Origin: Thermus albus
GTDB taxonomy: Bacteria; Deinococcota; Deinococci; Deinococcales; Thermaceae
Length of the DNA stretch: 64,000 nt
Reading direction: 5' to 3'
NCBI RefSeq assembly: GCF_022760855.1
Contig: NZ_JAKTNR010000007.1
Coordinates: 43,437 to 107,436, forward strand
The notes beneath the pieces were generated by a model. It saw only the letters and a list, made by a program, of their open reading frames with translations, ran no database searches and had not been told where the DNA came from. Position 1 is the stretch's first letter. Each line of letters opens with the position of its first letter. The position numbers and the translations under genes are program-made. This document shows, piece after piece, positions 51,553 to 60,309 of the stretch.

Positions 51553-53790
51553 GTGCGGGACGTCCTCGAGGTCCTGGAGTTCCCCAAAGTCCGCGCCCTT
51601 CTTGCGGAAAGGGCCAAGACCCCCTTGGGGGAGGAGCTGGCCTTAGCCCTCTCCCCCCTGCCCAAGGAGGAGGCGGAAAGGAGGCTTGCCCTCACCCAGG
51701 AGGCCTTGGCCTACTACCCCTACACCCTCCCCGAGGCGGGGGCCTTGAGGGAGGCTTACCGCAAGGCTCAAGAAGGGGCCAGGCTCTCTGGCCCCGAGCT
51801 TCTCAAGGCCGCCCGGGTCCTCGAGGAGGCCCTAGCCCTTAAGGAGGAACTCCTTGCCCTGCAAAACCACCTGGGCCAGGTGGCGGCAGGCATCGGGGAG
51901 CATGGTGCCTTTCTCCAACGGGTGAAGAAAACCCTAGACGAGGAGGGAAGCGTACGGGATGAGGCGAGCCCCAGGCTCCTTTCCCTACGCCGGGAGCTAA
52001 AGCCCCTGCGCCAGCAAATCCTAGACAGGCTTTATGCCCTCTTAGACCGCCACCCCGAGGCGGTGCAGGACCGGTTCGTCACCCTAAGGCGGGAGCGCTA
52101 CTGCATCCCCGTACGGGCAGGGATGGCCCAGAAAATACCCGGTATCCTCCTGGACGAATCCGAGTCCGGGGCCACCCTCTTCATAGAACCCCTTTCCGTG
52201 GTGAAGCTGAATAACCGCCTCCAATCCCTCCGCTTCCAGGAGGAGGAGGAGGTAAACCGCATCCTAAGGGAGCTTTCGGAAGCCCTGGCCCAGGATGAAG
52301 CCCTTCCCGGCACCCTAAGGGCCCTGGCCCTATTGGACCTCATCCAGGCCCAGGCGGCCCTGGCCCGGGACCTGGGGCTTAAAAAGCCCCAGTTTGGCGA
52401 AGGGTATGAGCTTTGGGAAGCCTTCCACCCCCTGATCCCGAACCCCGTCCCCAACTCCTTTAGCCTGGACGAGGAGAAACGCCTCATCCTCATCTCCGGC
52501 CCCAACATGGGGGGGAAGACGGCCCTTTTGAAAACCCTGGGTCTCGCGGTGCTCATGGCCCAGGCGGGGCTTTTCGTGGCCGCCAAGAGGGCCACCTTGG
52601 CCTGGCCCGATAGGGTCTTCGCCGACATCGGCGATGAGCAATCCCTTCAGGAAAACCTCTCCACCTTTGCTGGCCACCTGCAAAGGCTTAAGGAGATGCT
52701 GGAGGGGGCCACGGCCCGGAGCCTGGTCCTCATAGACGAGCTGGGAAGCGGCACCGACCCCGAGGAGGGGGCGGCCCTCTCCCAGGCCATCCTCGAGGCC
52801 CTCCTGGAGAAAGGGGTTAAGGGCCTGGTCACCACCCACCTCTCCCCCCTGAAGGCCTTCGCCCAGGGGCGGGAGGGCATCCTAAACGCCTCCATGCGCT
52901 TCGACCTGGAGGCCTTGCGCCCCACTTACGAACTTCTCCTAGGGATGCCGGGGCGAAGCTACGCCCTGGCCATCGCCCGGAGGCTGGCCTTGCCCGAGGC
53001 GGTCCTAGGGCGGGCAGAAAGCCTTCTGCCGGAAGGGGGCAGGCTGGAGGCCCTTTTGGCGGAACTGGAAGGGGAAAGGCTCCGACTGAAGGAGGAAAGG
53101 AACCGGCTCCAAGCCGAGCTGGCCCAGGTGGAGGCCTTGCGGAAGCAGCTAGCCGAGCGGGAGGCCCGCTTTGAGGAGGAGCGCTTAGAAAGGCTTAAAG
53201 CCCTGGAAGAGGAGATCCGCAAGGAGCTTCTCCGGGTGGAGGCCGAGCTTAAGGCCCTAAGGGAAAAGGCCCGGACCCAGGGAAAAAGGGACGCCCTGCG
53301 GGAGCTTCTAGCCCTAAGGGAGCGGTATGCCAAGCAGGCCCCTCCGGCCCCGCCCCTTTCGGGCCTCGCCGCCGGGCAGATGGTGGAGATCGCTTCTCTA
53401 AGGCGCTCGGGGAAGCTTCTTGAGCTTAGGGGCGAGGAAGCCCTGGTGCAGGTGGGCCCGGTCAAGATGACGGTGAAGGCCAAGGAGCTCACCCCCCTGA
53501 AGGCCCCCGAAGCCCCCAAGGCCCTGGGCCTAAAGCCTAAGCGGGAGGTGAGGGAGGTGAACCTAAGGGGGCTTACCGTGGAGGAAGCCCTCCTGGAGGT
53601 GGACCACGCCCTGGAGGAGGCCCGCTCCTTGGGCCTTGCCACCTTGCGCCTCCTTCACGGCAAGGGCACCGGGGCTCTCAGGCAGGCCATCCGCGAGGCC
53701 CTAAGGCGGGATAAGCGGGTGGAGACCTTCGCCGATGCCCCTCCCCACGAGGGCGGGCACGGGGTTACGGTGGTGGTGCTTAAAGGCTAA
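51553..53790 (+). CDS. mutS2: MutS2, with ATPase and C-terminal Smr nuclease domain
   Basis: 745 residues. ATPase: Walker A GPNMGGKTALLKTLG, Walker B LVLIDELGSGTDPEEG. There is no mismatch-recognition domain. A coiled coil runs about 500-600 and the Smr domain at the end has VNLRGLTVEEALLEV and LLHGKGTGALR (HGxG). MutS2 suppresses recombination by cutting branched DNA, and in some bacteria rescues stalled ribosomes. Its last 11 bases overlap the convergent thioesterase gene. Confidence 0.95.
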   Translation: MRDVLEVLEFPKVRALLAERAKTPLGEELALALSPLPKEEAERRLALTQEALAYYPYTLPEAGALREAYRKAQEGARLSGPELLKAARVLEEALALKEELLALQNHLGQVAAGIGEHGAFLQRVKKTLDEEGSVRDEASPRLLSLRRELKPLRQQILDRLYALLDRHPEAVQDRFVTLRRERYCIPVRAGMAQKIPGILLDESESGATLFIEPLSVVKLNNRLQSLRFQEEEEVNRILRELSEALAQDEALPGTLRALALLDLIQAQAALARDLGLKKPQFGEGYELWEAFHPLIPNPVPNSFSLDEEKRLILISGPNMGGKTALLKTLGLAVLMAQAGLFVAAKRATLAWPDRVFADIGDEQSLQENLSTFAGHLQRLKEMLEGATARSLVLIDELGSGTDPEEGAALSQAILEALLEKGVKGLVTTHLSPLKAFAQGREGILNASMRFDLEALRPTYELLLGMPGRSYALAIARRLALPEAVLGRAESLLPEGGRLEALLAELEGERLRLKEERNRLQAELAQVEALRKQLAEREARFEEERLERLKALEEEIRKELLRVEAELKALREKARTQGKRDALRELLALRERYAKQAPPAPPLSGLAAGQMVEIASLRRSGKLLELRGEEALVQVGPVKMTVKAKELTPLKAPEAPKALGLKPKREVREVNLRGLTVEEALLEVDHALEEARSLGLATLRLLHGKGTGALRQAIREALRRDKRVETFADAPPHEGGHGVTVVVLKG

Positions 53791-54187
53791 GGGAGCGGCC
53801 CTCCAAAGCCTCTATGCGCTGACGGATGGCCGGGGGCAAGGGAGCCGGCCTTCCCTCCTCCAGCCACACCTGCACCGTCTTGCCCCGGGCGGCTTCCTCC
53901 CCGTTGGCCAAGAGGAGGTATTCCATGTCAAAGCTGCTCCGCCCCAGGCGCACCACCCGCACCCCCACCTCCACGGAATCCTCCAGGAGGATGGGCCTTT
54001 TGAAATCCACCTCCGCCCGGGCCAGGATGAAGTGGCCCCTTTCCAACCAGTCCTCCTTAAGCCTTCGGAAGTAGGCGGCCCGGGCCACCTCAAAGTAGGT
54101 GAGGTAAACCGCGTTGTTCACGTGGCCCAAGGCATCCAGATCCCGAAAGCGCACCTGTATGGGGACGGACACGGGAAACCCCTCCAT
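53780..54187 (-). CDS. Hot-dog-fold acyl-CoA thioesterase (YbgC/4HBT type)
   Basis: 135 residues. VRFRDLDALGHVNNAVYLTYFEVARAAYF is the 4HBT signature with the catalytic Asp in DALGHVNN. It hydrolyses acyl-CoA thioesters. The ATG at 54187 is chosen from the TAGCCT box 8 bases upstream; a longer frame to 54409 runs antisense inside pepF and is rejected. Confidence 0.88.
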   Translation of the reverse strand: MEGFPVSVPIQVRFRDLDALGHVNNAVYLTYFEVARAAYFRRLKEDWLERGHFILARAEVDFKRPILLEDSVEVGVRVVRLGRSSFDMEYLLLANGEEAARGKTVQVWLEEGRPAPLPPAIRQRIEALEGRSLSL

Positions 54188-54195
54188 AGGACCCA

Positions 54196-54201
54196 AGGCT
54201 A
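54196..54201 (-). promoter_or_regulatory. -10 box of the thioesterase gene
   Basis: TAGCCT on the reverse strand, then 8 bases to the ATG at 54187. Confidence 0.4.
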
Positions 54202-54207
54202 CCACAA

Positions 54208-54223
54208 CTGACCCGTGGGTCAG
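54208..54223. promoter_or_regulatory. Perfect 7-2-7 palindrome between divergent promoters
   Basis: CTGACCC-GT-GGGTCAG. It ends one base before the pepF -10 and lies 6 bases from the thioesterase -10, so it fills the spacer of both promoters. A bound repressor would shut both genes. Confidence 0.6.
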
Positions 54224-54224
54224 G

Positions 54225-54230
54225 TATAGT
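54225..54230 (+). promoter_or_regulatory. -10 box of pepF
   Basis: TATAGT, then 6 bases to the ATG at 54237. Confidence 0.5.
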
Positions 54231-54236
54231 GGGGCC

Positions 54237-55922
54237 ATGGAAACCACCTGGGACCTAACCCCCCTTTTTCCCGGCTTGGAAAGCCCCGAGTTCCAGGCCG
54301 CCTGGGACGGACTACGGAACCGGATCGGCCAACTCAAGGGGTTGCTGGAGCAGGAAGCCCCCTTAGGAGAGGTTCTCTCCGCCCTGGATGCCCTAACGGA
54401 GGAAGCCACCCCCCTTTGGGCCTACCTCTACGCCCGCTTCAGCGCCGACACCAGCGACGAGGCCGCCTTGGCCAAGCTTTCGGAGCTGGAGGTGCTCTTC
54501 CTGGATTTCGCCCGCTTAAGGCCCCGCCTTATCCGTTACCTGGCCCTAAAGGACCCAGAGGAAGCCGGGCCTTACCGGATCCTGGTGGAGGAGGCCAAGG
54601 AGGAGGCCCTGCACATGATGCCCGAAGGGGAAGAGGTCCTGGCCGCGGAGCTTTCCCTATCCGGGCGCCAGGCCTGGGCCAAACTCCACGAGAACCTCAC
54701 CAGCCAGATCACCGCGGTGGTGGACGGGGAGGAGTTGCCCATCACCAAGGTGCGCAACCTCTACTTCCGCCCCGAGGAGGAGGTGCGAAGGAAGGCCTAC
54801 CAGGCGGAGCTTAAGGCCTGGGAAGCCCACGAGGTACCCCTGGCCTACGCCCTAAACGGGGTCAAGGGGGAGGCCTCGGTGCTGAACCGCAGGCGGGGGT
54901 ACCGGGAGGACCTCGAGCCCAGCCTGCACAAAAACCGCATCACCAAGAAGGCCCTTTCGGCCCTCCTCGAGGCGGTGAGGGAAAGCCTACCCCTTTTCCG
55001 CCGCTACTACCTCCTAAAGGCCAAGGCCTTGGGCAAGGAGAGGCTGGACTGGTGGGACCTCTTTGCCCCCGTAGGGCAGGGCCGGCGCTGGACCCTGGAG
55101 GAGGCCCGGGACTTCATCCGGGAAAAGCTCACCACCTTAGTGGAGGGCGCCGCCCAGGTGGCGGAGGCCGCCTTTAGGGAGCGCTGGATGGACCTCCTGC
55201 CCCGCAAGGGCAAGGTGGGCGGGGCCTACTGCATGCCAAGGGGTGGGGGAAAAAGCCTTATCCTGGCCAACTACGAGGAGAGCTTTGAGTCGGTTTCCAC
55301 CCTGGCCCACGAGCTGGGCCACGCCTACCACAACTTCGCCCTGGCCAAGGTTCCCGCCTCCTTAAGGGAGGTGCCCATGACCCTGGCGGAGACCGCCAGT
55401 ATCATGAACGAGACCCTGGTGGTGGAGGCGGCCCTCAAGGAGGCCTCTCCCGCGGAGGGGCTTTTGATCCTGGACGCCTACCTGCAAGGGGCGGCCCAGG
55501 TGGTGGTGGACATCTATAGCCGCTTCCTCTTTGAGTCCTGGGTGTTTGCGGGGAGGAAGGCCCGGGAGCTTTCCCCCAGGGAGTTCAAGGAACTCATGCT
55601 GAAGGCACAAAAGGAGGCCTACGGGGAGGTCCTCGCCACCCATCATCCCTACATGTGGGCGGTGAAGGGGCACTACTACGGTGCCGACTTCTACAACTAC
55701 CCCTACACCTTTGGCCTTCTCTTCGGCTTGGCCGTGTACCAGGAGGCCAAGGAGGATCCGGGCTTTGCTGGGCGGTACGAGGAGCTTCTCTCCCTTTCCG
55801 GGATGTACCGGGCCAAGGAGCTGGCCGCCCGGTATGGCTTTGACCTGGAAAGCCCCTCCTTCTGGCAAAAGGGCCTGAAGGTCTTGGCGGATAGGGTGGA
55901 GGAGTACGAGAGGAGGCTCTAA
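54237..55922 (+). CDS. pepF: Oligoendopeptidase F (M3 family)
   Basis: 561 residues. LAHELGHAYHN is the HExxH zinc motif; the third ligand Glu is in PMTLAETASIMNE. FNYPYTFG-like end (here YNYPYTFGLLFGLAVYQ) is typical. It breaks oligopeptides in the cytoplasm. The ATG at 54237 is used because of the TATAGT box; an earlier frame start is within the divergent gene. A weak hairpin follows. Confidence 0.93.
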   Translation: METTWDLTPLFPGLESPEFQAAWDGLRNRIGQLKGLLEQEAPLGEVLSALDALTEEATPLWAYLYARFSADTSDEAALAKLSELEVLFLDFARLRPRLIRYLALKDPEEAGPYRILVEEAKEEALHMMPEGEEVLAAELSLSGRQAWAKLHENLTSQITAVVDGEELPITKVRNLYFRPEEEVRRKAYQAELKAWEAHEVPLAYALNGVKGEASVLNRRRGYREDLEPSLHKNRITKKALSALLEAVRESLPLFRRYYLLKAKALGKERLDWWDLFAPVGQGRRWTLEEARDFIREKLTTLVEGAAQVAEAAFRERWMDLLPRKGKVGGAYCMPRGGGKSLILANYEESFESVSTLAHELGHAYHNFALAKVPASLREVPMTLAETASIMNETLVVEAALKEASPAEGLLILDAYLQGAAQVVVDIYSRFLFESWVFAGRKARELSPREFKELMLKAQKEAYGEVLATHHPYMWAVKGHYYGADFYNYPYTFGLLFGLAVYQEAKEDPGFAGRYEELLSLSGMYRAKELAARYGFDLESPSFWQKGLKVLADRVEEYERRL

Positions 55923-55933
55923 CCTCACCCTGT

Positions 55934-55951
55934 CCTGGGCCTTCGCCCGGG
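55934..55951 (+). terminator. Weak hairpin after pepF
   Basis: CCTGGGC-CTTC-GCCCGGG, 7 pairs including one G-T. Confidence 0.4.
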
Positions 55952-56031
55952 CGAGTCCCTTCCAGAGCCTCGGCCTTGGGCTGGCCAAGCGCAGGGCTAG
56001 GGCCACCTGACCATTTCCTGACCGGGCAGGG

Positions 56032-56037
56032 TAGGCT
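56032..56037 (+). promoter_or_regulatory. -10 box of the arsC-like gene
   Basis: TAGGCT, 7 bases before the ATG at 56045. The intervening AAGGGGG could also serve as a ribosome site. Confidence 0.45.
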
Positions 56038-56044
56038 AAGGGGG

Positions 56045-56494
56045 ATGCGCCTTCTCGTCCTTTGCACCCACAACTCGGCCCGTAGCCAAATGGCGGAGGC
56101 TTGGATCCGGCACCTGGCCCGAGAGATGGGGGTGGACCTCGAGGTCCACTCCGCCGGCACCGAGAAGACCTTCGTCAAGGAGGAGGCCAAAAGGGTGATG
56201 GCCGAGGTGGGGGTTGACCTGGGGGGGCACTTTTCCAAAACCCTCCTGGAGGTGCCCAACCCCTGGGAGTTTGACCTGGTCCTCACCGTGTGCGACGCCG
56301 CACGGGAAGCCTGCCCCGCCTACCCCGCGCAAACGGTAAAACGCCACGTCTCCTTCCCCGACCCTTCGGGAAAACCCCTGGAGGAGTGGCGCCGGGTGCG
56401 GGATGCCTTGGGGCGCATGGCCCGGTACCTGGTGGAGAACCTAAGGGCAGGGCGCATCCCCACGGATGAGGAGCTAAGGGAGGCCGCAAGGTAG
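56045..56494 (+). CDS. Arsenate reductase/low-molecular-weight phosphatase
   Basis: 149 residues. LVLCTHNSARSQMAEAW is the P-loop CX5R at the N-terminus. VCDAAREACPAYP contains the two later cysteines of the thioredoxin-coupled arsenate reductase group, and HVSFPDPSG the catalytic Asp. It reduces arsenate to arsenite, or acts as a tyrosine phosphatase; Thermus members may do both. No efflux gene is adjacent. Confidence 0.88.
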   Translation: MRLLVLCTHNSARSQMAEAWIRHLAREMGVDLEVHSAGTEKTFVKEEAKRVMAEVGVDLGGHFSKTLLEVPNPWEFDLVLTVCDAAREACPAYPAQTVKRHVSFPDPSGKPLEEWRRVRDALGRMARYLVENLRAGRIPTDEELREAAR

Positions 56495-56505
56495 CCCCAC
56501 TGGGC

Positions 56506-57216
56506 TCAACAGGCCTCCAGGTCCCCCACGTGGATGGCCGCCACCCCAAAGGTGAGGAGCTCGTAGCGCACCCGAAAGCCCGCCTCCTCCATCATGGCTT
56601 CTAGGGCCTCCGGGGAGGGAAAGGCCTCCACGCTTTCCGGGAGGTAGCGGTAGGCCCTGAAGCTCCCCGAAACCAGTCCCCCTAGGAAGGGCAAGACCCT
56701 TTGGAAGTAGACCCGGTAGACCAGGCCAAAGGCCCCCCTTGGGGGTGGGGGAAACTCCAGGATGACCAGCCGCCCCCCAGGGGCCAGGACCCGGCGTAGC
56801 TCGAGGAGGGCCTTGCGGTAGTCGACAAAGTTGCGGAAACCAAAGGCGATGGTAACGGCATCAAAGCTCCCTCCAGGGAAAGGAAGGGCCAGGGCATCCG
56901 CCTCCAGGAACTCCACCTCCAGGCCCTGGGCCTGGGCTTTCCTGCGGGCAAGCTCCAGCATGGGCGGGGCAAAGTCCGCCCCCACCACCTCCGCAAGGGG
57001 GGCCTTCCTCTTGAGCATCAGGGCCAGGTCCCCGGTACCCGTGGCCAGGTCCAGGATGCGCCTGGGACCCTTCTCCAGGGCCAAGGCCACCGCCCGCCTG
57101 CGCCAGCGGAGATCCGCTCCCAAGGAAAGGAGCCGGTTCAAAAGGTCGTAGCGCGGGGCGATCTCCGAAAACATGTGCCGCACCCGCTTGGCCTTTTCCT
57201 CCGGCGAAACCGCCAC
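56506..57216 (-). CDS. ubiE: Demethylmenaquinone methyltransferase (UbiE/MenG)
   Basis: 236 residues. ILDLATGTGDLALML (SAM motif I), VVGADFAPPMLELAR, and FDAVTIAFGFRNFVDY are UbiE signatures. It makes menaquinone, the respiratory quinone of Thermus, in the last step. GTG start 6 bases after a TAGACT box (57223-57228). Confidence 0.93.
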   Translation of the reverse strand: MAVSPEEKAKRVRHMFSEIAPRYDLLNRLLSLGADLRWRRRAVALALEKGPRRILDLATGTGDLALMLKRKAPLAEVVGADFAPPMLELARRKAQAQGLEVEFLEADALALPFPGGSFDAVTIAFGFRNFVDYRKALLELRRVLAPGGRLVILEFPPPPRGAFGLVYRVYFQRVLPFLGGLVSGSFRAYRYLPESVEAFPSPEALEAMMEEAGFRVRYELLTFGVAAIHVGDLEAC

Positions 57217-57222
57217 GGAAGG

Positions 57223-57228
57223 AGTCTA
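57223..57228 (-). promoter_or_regulatory. -10 box of ubiE
   Basis: TAGACT on the reverse strand, then 6 bases to the GTG at 57216. Confidence 0.45.
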
Positions 57229-57263
57229 ACACCTTCCAGGACTTCAGACCCCCGGGGCTAGGG

Positions 57264-57269
57264 TACAAT
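57264..57269 (+). promoter_or_regulatory. -10 box of the permease pair
   Basis: TACAAT, 7 bases before the GTG at 57277. It decides against the TTG at 57271. Confidence 0.45.
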
Positions 57270-57276
57270 CTTGGGC

Positions 57277-59109
57277 GTGTTGACGGACGAGAGGCGCCTA
57301 GGCGTCCTGGTGGCCTTGGGAGGGGGGATTCTTCTCCTCCTCTGGTACCTGGCCCCCTGGGCGGTACCCCACCGCCTCTTTGGCGGTGAAGGCGTGCTCC
57401 TAAGCCCCTTCGGCCACCACCTGCCGCAAGGGAGTCTTCCCCCAGGTTACCGGGATGGCTGGCTCCTTTGGACCTTCTACCCCTCCCTGGCTTGGCTGGC
57501 CCTTACCCTGGTCCTGGCCTGGATCCCCAAGCCCGCCCGGAAGCTCTACCTCATGGGGATCCTGGGCCTAGGCCTCTTCCTCCTCACCTACCTCCTCTTC
57601 CAAGCCAGCGTGGCCCAGGTGAATGCCGGCGCGGAGAGGCCCATCCTCAGGCGGTACAGCCTGGGGCTTGGGAGCTACGCCACCTTGGCCTATAGCCTTT
57701 ACCTCCTCCTCCTAGCCCGGCTTTTCGCCCCTGGGGGCCTGGCCTTTTTGGTGCGCCGGCGGGGGGTGGTGGTGCCCCTCTTCTCCCTCCTCCTGGCCTC
57801 CTTGCTGGGCGGGGTCATCGTGGCGGTGATGAAGAAGGCCCCAGGGGAGGCCCAAAGCCTGAGGGAAGCCCTGATGCTGAAGCTGGACCTCATCACCTAC
57901 ACCTACCAGCTCCTCTATAGCCCCCTGGTCAACCCCTCGGGCTTCCTGCAAAGCCTCCTTCTGGCCACCCCCTTGATCTTCACCGGGCTGGCCGTGGCCT
58001 TGGGCTTCCGCGGGGGGCTTTTCAACATCGGGGCCCCGGGGCAGCTCATCCTGGGGGCCATCGCCGCCATGCTGGTGGGGGTGTACTTGCCCGGGCCCAG
58101 GTGGCTGGTCTTGCCCTTGGCCATCCTGGCCGCCGCCCTGGCCGGGGGGCTTTGGGGCGCCCTTCCGGGATGGCTTAAGGCCCGCTTTGGGGCCCACGAG
58201 GTGATCAACACCATCATGATGAACTACATCGCCGCAAGCCTCTTCCTCTTCCTCATCTCCGCCAACGAGTACAAGTTCTTTGGGCGCACCCTGTATTTGC
58301 CCTTCAAGTACCCGGGCTACGAGGCCCGGAGCCACGAGATCCGCCTCGAGGCCCGCATCCCCCACTGGACGGAACTGGTGGCCCCGGGCGGGGAGCTTTC
58401 CTTCGCCCTACCCTTGGCCCTCCTCTTGGGCCTCCTGGGCTACTTCCTTACCCGGAAGAGCCTAGGCCACCGGGTGCTCCTGGGCCTCCTTGGGGGGGTG
58501 GTGGGCTACGCCCTAGGCGGCCTCTTGCCGGGACCCAGCGTGAACTTTGGCCCCGACCTCACCTCGGTGCGGCTCAACGGGGCCTTCCTCCTCGCCCTTT
58601 TGGCCCTTTTCTTCTTCCACTTCTACGTCTTCCGCACCGTGGGGGGGTATGAGCTCAGGGCCATCGGCCTAGCCCCTAAGGCCGCGGAGTACGGGGGGGT
58701 TTTGGCCGGGCGGAAGGTGGTGCTCATCATGTTCCTGGCCGGGGCCTTGGCGGGCCTGGCCGCCACCCACTACGTGCTGGGTGGGGGGATTGACGAGTAC
58801 CGCCTGAAGCAAGCCCTTCCCTACTCTGTGGGTTTTGACGGCATCGCCGTGGCCCTCATGGGCCAGAACACCCCCTTGGGGGTAGGCCTGGCCGCTTGGC
58901 TTTTCGGCATCCTCCTCACGGGGGGCCTGCAGGTGAACCTGCAGCTGGGCATCAGCCGGGAGCTGGTGGCGGTGCTTCAGGCCTTGATCGTGCTCTTCAT
59001 CGCCGCTGGCGGCTTCTTGCCCCGCTACTTCACCGATCCCTTAAGGGCCGCGGAGGTGGAGGTTAGGGAAGAGGCCCGCAAACGGGAGGAAAGGGGGGAG
59101 GCCCGATGA
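57277..59109 (+). CDS. BMP/nucleoside-type ABC transporter permease, long form
   Basis: 610 residues with about 14 hydrophobic helices. The core carries GLFNIGAPGQLILGAIAAM and FGAHEVINTIMMNYIA, typical of the YufP/NupP type (BPD_transp_2). The first 190 residues with four or five extra helices are unusual (normal length about 350). The transporter probably takes nucleosides or purines. The ATP-binding and binding-protein genes are not in the window. Confidence 0.85.
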   Translation: MLTDERRLGVLVALGGGILLLLWYLAPWAVPHRLFGGEGVLLSPFGHHLPQGSLPPGYRDGWLLWTFYPSLAWLALTLVLAWIPKPARKLYLMGILGLGLFLLTYLLFQASVAQVNAGAERPILRRYSLGLGSYATLAYSLYLLLLARLFAPGGLAFLVRRRGVVVPLFSLLLASLLGGVIVAVMKKAPGEAQSLREALMLKLDLITYTYQLLYSPLVNPSGFLQSLLLATPLIFTGLAVALGFRGGLFNIGAPGQLILGAIAAMLVGVYLPGPRWLVLPLAILAAALAGGLWGALPGWLKARFGAHEVINTIMMNYIAASLFLFLISANEYKFFGRTLYLPFKYPGYEARSHEIRLEARIPHWTELVAPGGELSFALPLALLLGLLGYFLTRKSLGHRVLLGLLGGVVGYALGGLLPGPSVNFGPDLTSVRLNGAFLLALLALFFFHFYVFRTVGGYELRAIGLAPKAAEYGGVLAGRKVVLIMFLAGALAGLAATHYVLGGGIDEYRLKQALPYSVGFDGIAVALMGQNTPLGVGLAAWLFGILLTGGLQVNLQLGISRELVAVLQALIVLFIAAGGFLPRYFTDPLRAAEVEVREEARKREERGEAR

Positions 59110-60029
59110 ACCTGGACACGGCCTTTTGGATCGCCCTCTTCTTCTCCACCCTGCGCCAGACCACCCCCCTTTTGCTCACCGCCTTGGGAGGGATGTTCTC
59201 CGAAAGGAGCGGGGTGGTGAACATCGCCCTCGAGGGCATCATCCTCTTCGGGGCCCTCACCGCAGCGGTGGTGGTGGAAAGGCTGGAATACGCCCTAGGC
59301 CCCGGACCCCATCCTTGGCTTCCCTGGGTGGGGGTCTTGAGCGCCATGGCCGTGGGTGGGCTGGTGGCCTGGGTGCACGCCGTGGTTTCCATCAAGTACC
59401 GGGCAGACCAGATCATCAGCGCCACCGCCATCAACCTCCTGGCCCTGGGGGCCCCGAGCCTAGTCCTTACCTACTTTTACGGCAACGCCACCAACTCCAA
59501 GGAGGTGGTGAACCGCCTCCCCCTCTTAGGCCCCGAGGGCTTTGCCCTTTCCCCCCTGGTCTACCTGGCCTTTCTCCTGGTGCCCCTATCCTGGTGGGTC
59601 CTCTTCAAGACCCCCTTTGGCCTTAGGCTTCGGGCCGTGGGCGAGCACCCCGAGGCCGCCGACACCTTGGGGGTGAACGTGTACCGCATGCGCTACATCG
59701 GGGTGGTTCTCTCCGGGATCCTGGCGGGCCTCGCCGGGGCCTATCTGGCCATCGGCTTCCTCAACCAGTTTGTGCGGGGTATGTCGGCGGGCATGGGCTT
59801 CATCTCCCTGGCGGCCATGATCTTCGGCAAATGGCACCCCTTGGGCATCCTCTTCTCCACCCTGCTTTTCGGCTTCGCCAGCGCCCTGGCCATCCAGCTT
59901 CAGGGTACGGAGATCCTGCCCGCAGTCTTGGTGCAGGCCTTCCCCTACGTGGTCACCGTCTTGGTCTTGGCAGGCTTCATGGGCAAAAGCCGCCCTCCGG
60001 CCGCGGTGGGCAAGCCCTACGAGAAGTAG
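59106..60029 (+). CDS. BMP/nucleoside-type ABC transporter permease
   Basis: 307 residues, partner of the previous permease (YufQ type). FSERSGVVNIALEGIILFGALTA and YRADQIISATAINLLALG are family signatures; the end FMGKSRPPAAVGKPYEK is the usual tail. ATG overlaps the stop of the first permease (ATGA). Confidence 0.9.
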   Translation: MNLDTAFWIALFFSTLRQTTPLLLTALGGMFSERSGVVNIALEGIILFGALTAAVVVERLEYALGPGPHPWLPWVGVLSAMAVGGLVAWVHAVVSIKYRADQIISATAINLLALGAPSLVLTYFYGNATNSKEVVNRLPLLGPEGFALSPLVYLAFLLVPLSWWVLFKTPFGLRLRAVGEHPEAADTLGVNVYRMRYIGVVLSGILAGLAGAYLAIGFLNQFVRGMSAGMGFISLAAMIFGKWHPLGILFSTLLFGFASALAIQLQGTEILPAVLVQAFPYVVTVLVLAGFMGKSRPPAAVGKPYEK

Positions 60030-60031
60030 GG

Positions 60032-60304
60032 TCACGGGGTCCAGGTTTTGGCCAGCTGCCCAAAGCGGTGGCCTAGGGTGAGGGTACTGCCGTCTTGGAA
60101 GCGAAGGATCACCTGCCCCCTGCCCAGGGTGAAGTCCACCACTTCCTCCCCGGCCAGGCCCTGGACAAAGTGGGCGAAGCCATCCGAGCGCAGGTAAAGA
60201 AAACCCTCCCCCAAAGGGGTTCGCAGAAAGACCTGGGCCTCGGTGCCCTGGCGGTTCAAGGCCATCCGGCTCACCCAAAGGGCAAAAACCTGGGCTCGGC
60301 TCAT
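60032..60304 (-). CDS. Unknown 90-residue protein
   Basis: I do not recognise it. Beta-rich pattern without cysteines (AQVFLRTPLGEGFLYLRSDGFAHFVQG, GQVILRFQDGSTLTLG), cytoplasmic. It lies 5 bases behind ricT, so it is probably the last gene of that operon. Confidence 0.65.
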   Translation of the reverse strand: MSRAQVFALWVSRMALNRQGTEAQVFLRTPLGEGFLYLRSDGFAHFVQGLAGEEVVDFTLGRGQVILRFQDGSTLTLGHRFGQLAKTWTP

Positions 60305-60309
60305 CCCCG

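Noticed and set aside
53780-54409. Longer thioesterase start at 54409
   Set aside because: It would run antisense through the start of pepF, and the hot-dog domain starts only after 54187.
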